A DNA stretch of 64,000 nt, from contig JAQOSZ010000082.1 in the NCBI GenBank assembly GCA_030347455.1, positions 1-64,000 of the forward strand, given 5' to 3'. The notes under the pieces were generated by a model, which was not told the DNA's origin, did not search any database, and was given only the letters and a program-made list of their open reading frames with translations. The position numbers and the translations under genes are program-made. Shown here in pieces: positions 9,184-19,176 of the stretch. Source of the stretch: Kentomonas sorsogonicus. Its lineage: Eukaryota > Euglenozoa > Kinetoplastea > Trypanosomatida > Trypanosomatidae. Numbering within the stretch: position 1 is the first letter of the stretch; every line of letters starts with the position of its first letter.

Positions 9184-10327
9184 CGACGAAATGTGGGATA
9201 GGCGGGTGGACTGTTTGCGATTTATTACGTGTGCCTGTCCTAAACCTTGTTTTTTTTTTCCCCGTAAATTGTATAATCATAGTTTGAAGATTAACTTTAC
9301 TAAACGTTTAAACGCAGGTAAGAATCAGAGCGGAAACAACCCTGCTTCTATTTTTTTTTTTTTTTTTGTGTACCTTTCAGTTAGTTTACCTGCCACTCGG
9401 CCTGCTCTCGACTCCTAATGCTCCGTGTTGATCTGTCGTTAATTGTCTACTCACTTTTGATGATCTTCTGCGATGCTGCTGAAATTAAGCAACACTTCAT
9501 TTTATTGGTGGCTCCTATAGAAAGACATGTGAAAATAATTAGCTCTGCGTGCTCTGCAGCAACCGAAATCGTGCGACGGTTGAAGCTACGCACCGTAGAG
9601 CGCACATGCGTATAACTCAGTGCCAACGCAGAAAAATAAAATTGCAACAATGCTACTTAGCTATGTGTGTTTTAATATCAGCTTATTATCACCAATGCTT
9701 ACTGAGTCTGTGGAGTTACTCGAAGCCGCCACGCCCACTATAAATATTAGTGTGTGCGTATTGTACGCGTTTCCCTTCTCTGCGCCATGGATACTGGTAC
9801 TTTATTCTTCTGACCCCTCCGCATTAATGAGTTTTTGAGTATATTTCTCTGTCTTACGGAATGCCACTGCAATTAAGATAACAAAAGGTTACTCTCTGTA
9901 CTTGGTATTTGCCGGGCATGTTTCCAAATATGCACAGGTAAGGGATGGAAATAGAAAAAAAAATCGTTTTAAATGATGAATTGATAGTTGTTTTCTATTG
10001 CAAAAAAAAAAAAAAAAAAAAACCGGAATAACTACGCAGCGAAGCGTGCTCACACAACTGTTACATCCCACATCTTCTGGCATCGTTGAGTACAAAGGGT
10101 GTGTGAAATGGGGGAGGGGGAGATAGAAAGAGTAGTGCTCGGAAATATTCATTCTTTGTCATTTCCCCCCTCCCCCTCACTTCTGCAAAATATAACAATC
10201 ATTGATCTTGTTTTAAACGTTATTCTACCATCTCTCCTCGCCTCTTCCCTACGTGTAGTAAGTTGTATTTCGCTTTCTAGCAAAAAACACAAAAAACACC
10301 AACTATTTCCACTCCCAGTACATCAAA
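9184..10327. other. Intergenic spacer, 1.1 kb
   Basis: The spacer is AT-rich with homopolymer runs (T runs at about 9352-9367, an A run at about 10003-10022). Short open frames lack ATG-based or family support. The last 100 bases contain the acceptor region of the next gene. I see no gene. Confidence 0.65.
10222..10258 (+). promoter_or_regulatory. Candidate acceptor for the small membrane-protein gene
   Basis: A pyrimidine tract (CTACCATCTCTCCTCGCCTC and onward) leads to ACGTGTAG with AG at 10257-10258. The 5' UTR would be 69 bases. Confidence 0.55.
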
Positions 10328-10651
10328 ATGGCTTCCTGCCGCACTGGCCGTATCCCGCTGCCGGACGATCCTCTGTACGCTACGCAGCATCTCCCCGGCC
10401 TTCGCCAGAGCGCTCGCTCGTGCGCCCTCGGCTCCCTTCTGGTCGTATTCATTCTGTACCAGAAGATGCAGCACTCTCACCACTACATCACGTACAAGGG
10501 TCCCGAGAACCCTTTCGCCCGTATTCGCCACCGCCGCTTCCCTGGTGGCGGCTTCCTCTTCGGGTGGGGTAACAACGGCCTCAACCGTGATTGCGGTATC
10601 AAGGAATTCGAGTGCTGGGCTGGCTACACTGGTAAGGAGTACACGTACTAA
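10328..10651 (+). CDS. Small single-pass protein, possibly a COX6A-like cytochrome c oxidase subunit
   Basis: The product is 107 residues from an ATG preceded by CAAA. One membrane span lies at about 29-43 (SARSCALGSLLVVFILYQ), followed by a His-rich turn and a conserved-looking tail with NPFARIRHRRFPGGG (62-76) and GWGNNGLN. The order of a short N terminus, one span, then an Arg-Ile-Arg/Phe-Pro/Gly-Asn motif resembles subunit VIa (COX6A), where RIRxKPFPWGxGN follows the span. The Trp-Gly motif is displaced here, so this is a suggestion only. Other kinetoplastid respiratory-chain accessory subunits are possible. The protein is expected to be in the inner mitochondrial membrane, by inference. 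The frame is intact. Confidence 0.75.
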   Translation: MASCRTGRIPLPDDPLYATQHLPGLRQSARSCALGSLLVVFILYQKMQHSHHYITYKGPENPFARIRHRRFPGGGFLFGWGNNGLNRDCGIKEFECWAGYTGKEYTY

Positions 10652-12102
10652 GGTGTGTTTTACGTATTTGAGGGTGTGCGTGTCGGTGCACAAACCAAGT
10701 CTCGCCACGTCGTTTTTTCTTTGGTAGGCTATAACTAAAACCCAACATCTGAGCCAAGACAAAGAAGAAGAAAAGAAAAAGTTGATTATGCAGTTTGAAG
10801 TAATGAAAGATGAAAATTAAAAAAATATCCTGACAGTTGCAAAAAGGCTGTTCCGACTCTCCGAGTGCCGTCTAAGAGTACTTCAGTCAGGTAGTGAACG
10901 GCAGAAAGAGGGCATTCAGCACGAATTTTTGTTGCTCAGAAAAAAAAAGAATCTATGTGAAACACAATATTTAGCTATTGTTTTGTAGTGTGCTTCACAA
11001 TTGTTTTCTTTTTTTTTTTCGCTCACCATATTCATTTGATCATTCGAATACAACACATTCGTTCTTACTCTCCTTTTTGCTTCGATCTATCTATCTTATT
11101 CTTTTCTGATTTTCTTGAAGAAACGCGTTGTACACAGGTGTGCCATCCTCTTACGCCAAGCTCTCACTTTTTCTCAGACGATATTGGTTACCCTAGTTAC
11201 GTTGTTATTAGCATTCATGCAGATTGGCCTACTCTTATCCTCTAGAGAACACTCACTTTTCAGTACTGTATTATTTCAACCCTTGTTATTTATTTATTTA
11301 TTTTTCATATATCACTCCTCGATCCCTGTAAAATGCACAGAATTCTCTGTTTTGTAGGCATGCAATAGCGTCAAGAAGTCATCACGCAGATGTTACTATG
11401 TAGTCACTCTAAACTACCATGTGCGTCCGGTGTTGCTGGCTACTTGATTGTTATTGTACTCATATCATTGTGTGTTACTCAGTATTAGTAGTATTAGTAA
11501 AAGAAACCGATCATCATCTTTATTATCATCCACAGCAACAACAAGCATTAAAAAAAAAAAATGGTACACCGCAATGAATATCATTCTTACAGTGAAGAGT
11601 AGTACGCTAAAGGGAGCCGTTTAGTTGCCGAAGTTTGTAATGCTCAATTTAATGCTGCAGTTATCGCATCCGTGTTCTATAGATGAATTCAATTGTAGCC
11701 TCCGCATTCCCCCGCCTACACCGAACTGATATGTTACGCTAGGCGTTGATGTCCCTCCATAAATATGACTGTAATACCTTGCGCATGATGTGGTACAAGT
11801 GATATTTATTTTTAGTAACGTATTCCGTCGGCATTTTCAGCTTTAACGACCTCATTTCTCGGTTTCTCCTCTCTCTTCGAATCTGCATCAGAATCCAATT
11901 CCTTTCGCACAGTAGTACATCCAGTTAAGGAAAGAGAAAACAAATATATATTTTGAAACTAGCTGTTTCTCACTTATCTGTCTCCTGGCCGTACTCTTCC
12001 CGACTTTTCAATATCTTACTCTTATCGTCTTCAGTATTATTCCTGTTTGTTTTTAAACCATATAAATTGTATCGATCACTCTTTATTTATTTGACTTTGT
12101 TT
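10652..12102. other. Intergenic spacer, 1.45 kb
   Basis: The spacer is AT-rich with A and T runs (about 10939, 11009-11018, 11549-11560) and a pyrimidine tract with AG just before the next gene. I looked for tRNA-like boxes and protein families on both strands and found nothing I can support. Confidence 0.65.
11988..12034 (+). promoter_or_regulatory. Candidate acceptor for the HIBCH-like gene
   Basis: A long pyrimidine tract (from CCGTACTCTTCCCGAC) ends in ATCGTCTTCAG with AG at 12033-12034, giving a 68-base 5' UTR. This supports the ATG at 12103 over an upstream start. Confidence 0.6.
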
Positions 12103-13245
12103 ATGATGCAGCGCTCCACGATCCGGCTGTGCTCTGCTGCCGCTGCTGCTGCTGGTGCAGACCCACTTGTCCTTGTGTCGGACACGAATGACCTGCGCAC
12201 CATTACGATCAATCGTCCCAAGGCTCTGAACGCACTGAGTTTTGAACTTATTCAAGAGCTCCATAAAGAGATTGTGGAGAAGAAGGACGAGGACCGGAAG
12301 AAGCTTTGCATCATCGAGGGCGGTCCCAAGAGTTTCAGTACTGGCGGTGACGTTATTCAGCAAACAACTGGAAATACGTGCAAAAATCTGGGCTACTGGT
12401 CTTGCGTCCAAGGGCAGAACGACTTCCACGTGCTAACCGCAACAACCACGACTTACATAAGCATTCAGCATGGCTACGTCATGGGTGGTGCCGCTGGACT
12501 CGCTCTGAGTCCCCGCTACCGTATCGCAACGGAGGCAACACAATTTGCGATGCCGGAGTGCAGTATCGGCTTCTTTCCCAACGGGGGCACCACATGGACT
12601 CTTCCACGAGTCGCTGTCAACGGTCTGGGGCTCTACTTGGCTGTGACCGGCGCGCGTCTCAAGGCTGCCGATATGGTGCACGCTGGGCTCGCGACCCACT
12701 ACATCCCCTCCGCATCGCTCCCCGCGCTGAAGCAGCAGCTGAGTGAGCTGTCGGACCCCTTCCATGCTTCTAGCTGCATTCAGGCGTTTCAACCCAAGGA
12801 GGTGCCCCCCTTCTCCCTTGAAAAGGAGGCGGCGGTGCTGGAGAAGGTGTTTGGCCTGCGTGAGTCGACAACCGTCGAGGGTATCATAGAGGCACTCAAT
12901 GCCGAGGCAGAGTCCAGTGACTTGGCCAAATCAGCGCTGAAGACTCTTTCCACGTGCTCTCCGACGTCGTTGAAGCTTGTGGTGGAGCAGCACAAGCGCT
13001 CTCTCAAGATGAGCAGCCAGTTGGACGCGCTCACCAACGAGGTGTACGCTGCGCAACGCATGGGAGAGGAGCATGACTTCAACGAAGGCGTGCGTGCGTT
13101 GCTGCGGGATAAGACCAAGGACCCTAAATGGTCCCCGGCGACACTCGCCGAAGTAACACCTTCACTGATCAACTCCTTCTTTGGGAAATCCAAGGAGGGC
13201 TTCTACGTTTTTGATCCCACGAATCCGGTGAAGCCGCTCAGCTAG
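12103..13245 (+). CDS. HIBCH: 3-hydroxyisobutyryl-CoA hydrolase-like protein (or mitoribosomal mS47)
   Basis: The family hydrolyses 3-hydroxyisobutyryl-CoA in mitochondrial valine breakdown. The start is the tandem ATG at 12103, after a pyrimidine tract and AG. The 380-residue product begins with a basic, Ala-rich likely mitochondrial presequence (MMQRSTIRLCSAAAAAA). Crotonase-fold landmarks follow: SFSTGGDV (77-84), GYVMGGAAGLAL (124-135) and AMPECSIGFFPNGG (149-162). The C-terminal half is typical of HIBCH rather than simple enoyl-CoA hydratases. The glutamate of MPE (152) is present, but the aspartate expected in FPD, a catalytic residue in human HIBCH (Asp177), is Asn160 here. The protein may therefore be inactive or altered. 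A HIBCH homologue (mS47) is a structural part of some mitochondrial ribosomes, which would fit. The frame is intact. Confidence 0.85.
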   Translation: MMQRSTIRLCSAAAAAAGADPLVLVSDTNDLRTITINRPKALNALSFELIQELHKEIVEKKDEDRKKLCIIEGGPKSFSTGGDVIQQTTGNTCKNLGYWSCVQGQNDFHVLTATTTTYISIQHGYVMGGAAGLALSPRYRIATEATQFAMPECSIGFFPNGGTTWTLPRVAVNGLGLYLAVTGARLKAADMVHAGLATHYIPSASLPALKQQLSELSDPFHASSCIQAFQPKEVPPFSLEKEAAVLEKVFGLRESTTVEGIIEALNAEAESSDLAKSALKTLSTCSPTSLKLVVEQHKRSLKMSSQLDALTNEVYAAQRMGEEHDFNEGVRALLRDKTKDPKWSPATLAEVTPSLINSFFGKSKEGFYVFDPTNPVKPLS

Positions 13246-13843
13246 GTATAATATATATATCTTCTTTTGTGATATATTCTTTGGGTCGGTTTTTAAAAGC
13301 GCCAACGGTTCCATCATCAGAACTGTCGACTTATTTCGGCTAGTCTCCCGGCTTTTCATATATATATCAAATAGGCAACTCTCTACTTGCTCCATCGAAG
13401 AGAAAAATTTTGTTGAACGTTTTTTTTTTTTTTTTAAAAGTAATACCCCACATTATCGCTGACGTCAATACCTGTGCTGATAATACTGGAAAATGACCAT
13501 AGTATATAAATGGAGAAGTTAAAATGAGTATGACTGGAAGTTACTTCACGACTGCCCCGTAGTAATTCCCCAAGTTAGCCATATTGCGTTGTAAGCCGGC
13601 GTCATTGTTTTGTAACAATTTTTAGTAGTTGTTCTCTCCTGTACCTGTTTCCACATACTCCTCTCTCCCTCTCTCTCTCTCCCTCTCTCCTTCTTGTATA
13701 CCCATGGTTCTCCTTCACACTTCTCGGGGTCCAGCATGAATACGAGTGGAAAGCTCCTACATTTTTAATCGCGGAGGTATCCCTCCTTCTCGTTTTTTTT
13801 TCCCAGGGGAACTACACCAACATTAGCAAGTGCTCGCCTTATC
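13246..13843. other. Intergenic spacer
   Basis: This 598-base spacer has T runs (about 13421-13435) and CT-rich stretches (13661-13692). It marks the change from mixed-codon genes on the left to strongly G/C-biased genes on the right. I see no gene. Confidence 0.65.
13780..13806 (+). promoter_or_regulatory. Candidate acceptor for the HAT-repeat gene
   Basis: The tract CCCTCCTTCTCG plus eight T ends in TCCCAG, with AG at 13805-13806. The 5' UTR would be 37 bases. Confidence 0.65.
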
Positions 13844-15776
13844 ATGGAAGAAGAGATGGACGATGCACGCTCCATTTGGAGCATAGAGTTCGCACGGTCG
13901 TTGGAAAACGATGAGCTGCAACCGCTGATACCCAAGCTGATCGAGAACGCGGTCTACTACGAAGCATGGCAGCTCTACTTTGATTTTGCGCAGCACAACT
14001 CGGTGCCTGTCTCCGAAAGCATCATTATGGAAGCGGTCAATAGCGTCGGGCTCGACCCCAACAGCCTTCCACTCTGGCTGCGCATGGTGGAGCTGTGCGA
14101 CACGGCGGAACTGAAACAGTCCATCTTCGAGACGGGCCTTACCATACCCCTCTACGGCAACGACGCACTGCTGCGTGCCTATGAAGCATTTTGCGAGACA
14201 CACTCGCTGCCGTGCGACGTGGAGAGCGTCACCGCCGCGCGCGAGTATAACATGGCGCTGCTGGCACAGGAGGAGTGGCCGGACCGCTACATGCAGCCCA
14301 CGACAGCCGACGAGGAGGTGGAGGTACGATGCGGGTGGTACCGCCTCGTGTCGGTGCTGCTCACGCGCCTTGGCGGCGACGGCGCGGACATCGACATGCA
14401 TGTACGGCGCGCAGACCTTGCCTTCCGGCAGATGACGACCCACATGGCCGCCGACGACTCCTGCGTCGCGCAGTACGCTCTCTTCCTGCTGGAACACGCG
14501 GGCGAGGCGGACGAGGCGCGGCGCGTGGCGGAGGAAGGCCTCGCCGTCTTTGGCTCGTCCCCCGCCATCCAAGGCGTGCTGCTGCTCATGGGCGATGCGC
14601 CGTCGTGGGAGGAGGTTGCTGCCCTCCCGCCGGATACGGACGACAAAACACTGGCCTACATGGCGCTGCAACGGCTCGCCGGCGAGGCCATGGCTCCGCC
14701 TCCACCGGACTGCGAACCAGGCGGCGACGCTGGCGTGACGGAGCAGCTGCAAGTCGCGGCAGCGCTGCCAGCGCCAACGCGCGAGGTGGTGCAGGGCTTC
14801 CGGCTGCCCGGCAAGAAGGCCGCCGAGGACGCGTTGGATAGCTGGGAGCTGTATCACCAGTGGTTCGAGGGCGAGTGCGCGCTGACAGGGGACCACAAGT
14901 TCGCGGCCAAGGTGCTGCACAAGGGCGTCTCGTGCTGCTCCGCGTCGGTGGCGGACAGCCTGCTGCTCTGCGAGCGCGCGCTGCGTTACCACACGCTGCG
15001 CCGCGACGTGGGGCCGACCAGCAGCTACGCGGAGCAGCAGCTCGAGCGCGCGCAGCAGTCGCGCAGCACCGGCACCGCGCGCGCCGCGTGGAACACGCTG
15101 GTGGCGAACGAGGCGGAGAACAGCTACCCCACCGGCAAGGCAGACCGGCGGCGGCAGAAGGAGTTTCCGCAGCCCGAGATCGTCACGCTCCTCCAGCAGT
15201 TCGCCGTGGGCAACTACTACCCGTGCTCTGGCGAGGAGATGGAGTGGATTCAGTTCGCGGAGGACTACGCCGGCGTGCGCCCCAAGGACGCGGAGCGGGA
15301 GGGCGAGACGGCGGCGGCGGCGGCGGCGGCGCAAGGCATGCGCGGGCAGTACCTCACGCGCGACGAGGCGCCGGCGCCCGAGTGCGTGTACCCCGAAGAG
15401 GGCGAGTGGGAGGAGTGGCGCCCCGAGGCGGCCGTCGGCAGCAGCGCCTGGGCGCCGCGCTGACGCCGACAGCGGCGACGAGATCACCGGGCCGCGCGAG
15501 ATGCGCGGGCGCCTCGCGTACCCCGTGCGCATCAGCTACGCCACGAGCCGCTGGCTGCGGCTGCGGCACGTCAAGCGCGAGCGCATGGCGTACCAGCTGG
15601 GCGAGACGGGCCCCAAGCTCCCCGACTCCCTCGCGCGGCTCGTGGGTATGACGCGCGACGTCGCGGTGTCGGCTGAGCAGCAGCGCAGGGCGAAGACCGT
15701 TTCCGTCAGCTGGCTTCTTACCTTCCTGATGGAATCGGAGCCGATCGAGATTGCTAAAAAACCCACCGACCCGTAG
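13844..15776 (+). CDS. HAT-repeat protein, possibly CstF-77/Rna14-like
   Basis: The first 539 residues run in one frame from the ATG at 13844 to a stop at 15463. The downstream frame continues with a well-formed segment (DSGDEITGPREMRGRLAYPV and on) to 15776, so one extra base, or two missing, near 15445-15455 (a GGG run) is likely. The whole is about 643 residues. Repeating helical pairs with aromatic signatures, such as YYEAWQLYFDFAQ, LPLWLRMVELCD and SWELYHQWFEGE, identify half-a-TPR repeats, found in RNA-processing scaffolds. The stretch IFETGLTIPLYGNDALLRAY followed by an AREYNMAL helix is arranged like CstF-77/Rna14, the scaffold of mRNA 3' end cleavage. I offer this as the best guess, not a firm assignment. 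An Ala/Glu-rich low-complexity stretch lies near residue 490. Confidence 0.75.
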
Positions 15777-16291
15777 CGCTAAAGCTCGTCCGTCTTACGT
15801 TCTGTGTTTTGTTATGCCTCTTCAGCTATCTCTGCCTCATCGCTCTGCGATTGTCTGTCTCGTTCTATCTCTCGCTATGCGTGTATGTGTGTGCGTCTGC
15901 ACCAGCACACACATCCGTCAATTTCTATTCATCCCGGCTGAGCCGACATTAACCGCACCGCCAGCACGACCTTTTAGGTGCATCCCGTCTGTCCTTTGAC
16001 TTGGGAAAGCATCCAAATTAAAATGACTGATATATGTATAACTCTCCGGCACCTTTCACGTTGAAGAAGAAGAAGAAAAAACGCATTTAGAGGAGAAATC
16101 GAGTCAACATGCCCCACTGTCATTGTGCGTCCTTCTCCCACACTATTGTCGCCTTCTCCAACCTTTTCGCCATTCCCTTTTTCTCTCCGCAAGTTGATTA
16201 CAGAAAGCACCACACATTCTGGTAGAAAACAATCAAGCAACCATCAACAACAACAAGAAAAACCTACCTCACACTAGGATCAGATAGGGAG
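15777..16291. other. Intergenic spacer
   Basis: This 515-base pyrimidine-rich spacer has TCTCTGCCTC-type stretches at 15822-15870 and again at 16130-16190. An AG at about 16191-16192 (CTCTCCGCAAG) may be the acceptor of the next gene. I see no gene. Confidence 0.65.
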
Positions 16292-17272
16292 ATGGACACA
16301 GCGAGCCAGCAGGCCGCGACGGACGCGCTGCGCGTGCTGGGCAGCGACCCGTTCAAAGGCATCACCGTCAAGACGCGAATGCGGCAGCTGCTGCAGACGC
16401 ACCAGGGGCGGGACAAGCTGTTCAAGATCGCGCAGTACCTGCTGCGCATCAAGCTGTGGTGGAGCCGCGTCGACTTCAACATCAACTACCTCCCCGGCGA
16501 GGAGTTCTCGCGCCTCGAGGAGAACCTGATGACCATCGTCAACAGTCGCCGTCTCTTCCGTCTCGGGCGCTTTTTCGGCGAGTTTGTGCGCATGCGGGTG
16601 ACGCTCATCAAGGCGTCGGAGCTGGTGTACATCTCGATCAACGGCAGCCAGTGGATGGCGCTATTCATCCAGTGTCAGATGATCCTCGACATGATCGCGC
16701 GCGCGCTGCTATTCGTCAAATCCTTCAACGAGGACATTGCGTTCCTCGTGCAGAAGGGCTTCTTCCACAGCGACGTCGCCGGCAGCCTCATCCACATTGC
16801 GACGCGCTGCGGCCTGCCCGTGCTCGTCATCGACCTCTGCCTCAACACGCTGCGCCTCTACCAGGGCATCCTGGACGCCTCCAGCTCCGTCGACGCCTTC
16901 ACGGAGGAGGCCGTGCACGGGCGCGAGAGCTTTTCGCTGCTCTCCAAGTACGACCGCGTCGACAAGCTGCGCCGCAAGATCACGTCCGGGGCTGCGGTGG
17001 AGAAGGACGCCAAGGCGGGCGCGGTGGGTTCGCCCACGTCCACCATGGAGGGCCTCGACGACGGCGCCGTCTACGTCGATTCGTATTCGAAGCTGCTATG
17101 GACCGACTTTGAGCTGCACTGGATCTGCGTCACGGAGACGAAACTGCTGCTCGACATCTTTGTCGCCTCTTCCAACATGTGGCCGTGGAAAGGTATGCAG
17201 GGACCCGTCAGCATCGCCGGCTTCTTCTCGGGGCTGTGCTCCATCTACCGCGTCTGGACGTACGGCCGCTAG
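16292..17272 (+). CDS. PEX11: PEX11-like glycosomal membrane protein
   Basis: PEX11 proteins elongate and divide peroxisomes; in trypanosomatids the relatives PEX11 and GIM5 sit in the glycosome membrane. The 326-residue product has the N-terminal signature THQGRDKLFKIAQYLLRIK (residues 36-54), the SRRLFRLGRFFGEF helix (about 88-101) and a C-terminal membrane segment ending FFSGLCSIYRVW, all in PEX11 order. It is longer than usual PEX11 (about 220-250) because of a hydrophilic insert at about residues 205-275 (EEAVHGRESFSLLSKYD and a Gly/Ser/Thr-rich stretch). The frame is intact. The glycosomal glucokinase elsewhere in the window is consistent with the organelle but lies in another transcription unit. 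Confidence 0.68.
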   Translation: MDTASQQAATDALRVLGSDPFKGITVKTRMRQLLQTHQGRDKLFKIAQYLLRIKLWWSRVDFNINYLPGEEFSRLEENLMTIVNSRRLFRLGRFFGEFVRMRVTLIKASELVYISINGSQWMALFIQCQMILDMIARALLFVKSFNEDIAFLVQKGFFHSDVAGSLIHIATRCGLPVLVIDLCLNTLRLYQGILDASSSVDAFTEEAVHGRESFSLLSKYDRVDKLRRKITSGAAVEKDAKAGAVGSPTSTMEGLDDGAVYVDSYSKLLWTDFELHWICVTETKLLLDIFVASSNMWPWKGMQGPVSIAGFFSGLCSIYRVWTYGR

Positions 17273-17858
17273 CCGCCACCGTCATCAAAAGTTCAACTGC
17301 TTATTACTCACGATTTTATTATTGTATTTTCAATATTCGTGTTTTTTTTTTTGCCTTTAAAACTGTCTTTGTTCATTTTCACAAGTGTGCCCCCCCCCCC
17401 CCTCCGTGCGAGCTGACAATACCTTTTCCTTGCCCCACTTGTCTTTCGGTAGAAAAACACTCATTGGGTTGATCTAGCACCAATGAAAAGAGCAAACACA
17501 CAAGAAGAAGAACAACAGAAAACCGAAGACACAATCCTCTGTGCCAATGCGACAGTGCTAAGCGCAAAGGAAGGGAGAGAGGGGGGGGGGGGGAGCGTTC
17601 ACTTTGATGCTTTCTGGAAGTGAAGCTGTTTGAAAGTGCATTCATTATGCGTCGTTTAATAGCACCTCACTCTGTGGTGAGTGTTGTGCATAGTACTACT
17701 ATGTATCTCTCTCTATGAAAGTTGTACGGTCACCCGACCAACCTCCTTTCTCTTTCTCTCTCTCTCACTCTCTCTCTCTCTTTTTTCTCTTCCTCTCTCT
17801 CCCTCTTCTCTCTTATCATGACAAAGCACTCGATACCCAAGAACAAGAACCACTCGGA
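17273..17858. other. Intergenic spacer
   Basis: This 586-base spacer has a run of 13 C (17390-17402), a G run at about 17582-17593 and a long pyrimidine tract at 17742-17815. I see no gene. An ATG at 17715 opens in frame with the next gene but would encode Ser/Leu/Phe low complexity from the pyrimidine tract, so I rejected it as the start. Confidence 0.7.
17742..17826 (+). promoter_or_regulatory. Long CT tract and acceptor for the PIG-L gene
   Basis: Over 70 bases of nearly pure C/T precede ATCATGACAAAG, with AG at 17825-17826. The 5' UTR is 32 bases, which fixes the start codon at 17859. Confidence 0.75.
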
Positions 17859-18611
17859 ATGGGTCTCGTGTGGTGGTGCTTGGCTGTCTTGTTAGTGGCG
17901 TTCGCCGCGCAGTGGTTTCGCGTTGCGCGGCACTGCGAACCAAACATCCGTGGTGACGTCTTGTTTGTCTTCGCGCACCCCGACGACGAGGCCATGTTCT
18001 TCACGCCGCTGCTGCGCCACCTGCAGCTGCGCCGCATCCACGCACACTTCCTCTGTCTCTCGACCGGCGACTACGACGGCCTCGGCGCGACACGAGTGCG
18101 GGAGCTGCGGGCGAGCGCCGCCTACTACGGGCTGCAGCCGGAGCACGTGCGCGTCGTGGACCATCCCCAGCTGCAGGACGGCATGCGCCGCGACTGGCCG
18201 GCGGCGCTCGTCAGCTCAGAGGTGAAGGCGTACCTGCAGAGCGCCGGCACCATCGGCACCGTCGTCACATTCGACAGGCGCGGCGTCTCGGGGCACCCGA
18301 ACCACGTCGCGGCGCACCGCGGCGTCCTCGAGACGATGCAGAGCATGCCACCGGGCCTGGTGTTCCTGCAGCTGCGCACGCGCGGCCTCCTTCAAAAGTA
18401 CACGGGGCCTCTCGCTCTTGCGCCACACCTGACCGGCGGAGCCTCCTACCGCTCGCGCACCGACTTTGTGGTGATGAACGGCCCCGCGTGGCTCACGCAG
18501 TTTTGGAAACCAATGGAGTCGCACGCGTCGCAGCTGGTGTGGTTCCGATACCTCTTCGTCGCCTTCTCCTCCTACACCTACCTCAACGAGATGCAACAAC
18601 TCTCCCCGTGA
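17859..18611 (+). CDS. GPI12: N-acetylglucosaminyl-phosphatidylinositol de-N-acetylase (PIG-L/GPI12)
   Basis: This ER enzyme removes the acetyl group from GlcNAc-PI, the second step of GPI anchor synthesis, which trypanosomatids need for their surface coat. The 250-residue product starts with a hydrophobic anchor (about 3-20, LVWWCLAVLLVAFAAQWF). The zinc hydrolase signature FVFAHPDDEAMFF (36-48), STGDYDGLG (68-76) with a following Arg, and GVSGHPNH (142-149) come next, all expected for LmbE/PIG-L. Length and order match eukaryotic PIG-L. The start is chosen just after the pyrimidine tract and AG. The frame is intact, and third positions are strongly G/C. Confidence 0.93.
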   Translation: MGLVWWCLAVLLVAFAAQWFRVARHCEPNIRGDVLFVFAHPDDEAMFFTPLLRHLQLRRIHAHFLCLSTGDYDGLGATRVRELRASAAYYGLQPEHVRVVDHPQLQDGMRRDWPAALVSSEVKAYLQSAGTIGTVVTFDRRGVSGHPNHVAAHRGVLETMQSMPPGLVFLQLRTRGLLQKYTGPLALAPHLTGGASYRSRTDFVVMNGPAWLTQFWKPMESHASQLVWFRYLFVAFSSYTYLNEMQQLSP

Positions 18612-19176
18612 GTTTGCTTTGACATCCATCATACCGCTCTTGAACAAACGAAAAGGATGGGGAAAAAACACGGAACTATTCCACCGGGCGTATTCTTGCC
18701 GATGTAAAAAGAAAAAAAGAGAAAATGCAAATCTTCTACGTAAGAGAAGGCTCCCTTGAGCTTTTGGTCTTGTGCACGCAGGGTACTTTAACCTCCTTCC
18801 CACAAGCCTCAGATTTTTCTGCACAGAGCTTGTCCTACTTCTCATGCGATACCAGAGTCAGCGTTTTTCTTTTTCCCCCTCTTCCGGATCTCTTTTCAAC
18901 GATGCCCTTCTCTTCGCCCTTTTTTTTAATCACGCCATGCTGTTCATAATGTGTAGGGGAACACAAAAACAAAATACAATAGAGAATTCGAATTTCACTC
19001 CGACCACGCTTTACCGTTGTGGTTCGTCCAGGATCAGAAGAGCACGCTCGTTTCTGCTACTTTCTACCCCGACTCCCATTCCCATTCCTATTCCTATTCC
19101 TATTCCTTTTTTTTTTTTTGTTATTGTTGTTGTGGTTGGTTGCAAAGAATAATAATCGCATTTTACAAAGTCTCAA
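18612..19176. other. Intergenic spacer
   Basis: This 565-base spacer ends with a run of CCCATT/CCTATT units (19073-19106), a T run and an AG acceptor just before the helicase gene. I see no gene. Confidence 0.65.
19072..19147 (+). promoter_or_regulatory. Tandem CCTATT pyrimidine repeat and acceptor for the helicase gene
   Basis: About five hexamer units (CCCATT then CCTATT) and a T run form the pyrimidine tract. The next AG is at 19146-19147 (TTGCAAAG), giving a 29-base 5' UTR. Confidence 0.6.

Noticed and set aside
13823-15532. Long open frame (569 codons) on the minus strand opposite the HAT-repeat gene
   Set aside because: It is the shadow of a G/C-rich gene: Arg/Leu/Ala/Val-rich, no family features, and antisense to a gene with clear repeats. 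The same holds for minus-strand frames at 35412-37124, 39553-41133, 51085-53304, 57223-59307 and 59808-61358.
17715-17858. Upstream ATG in frame with the PIG-L gene
   Set aside because: The extra 48 residues would be encoded by the polypyrimidine tract used for trans-splicing. The acceptor at 17825-17826 removes them.
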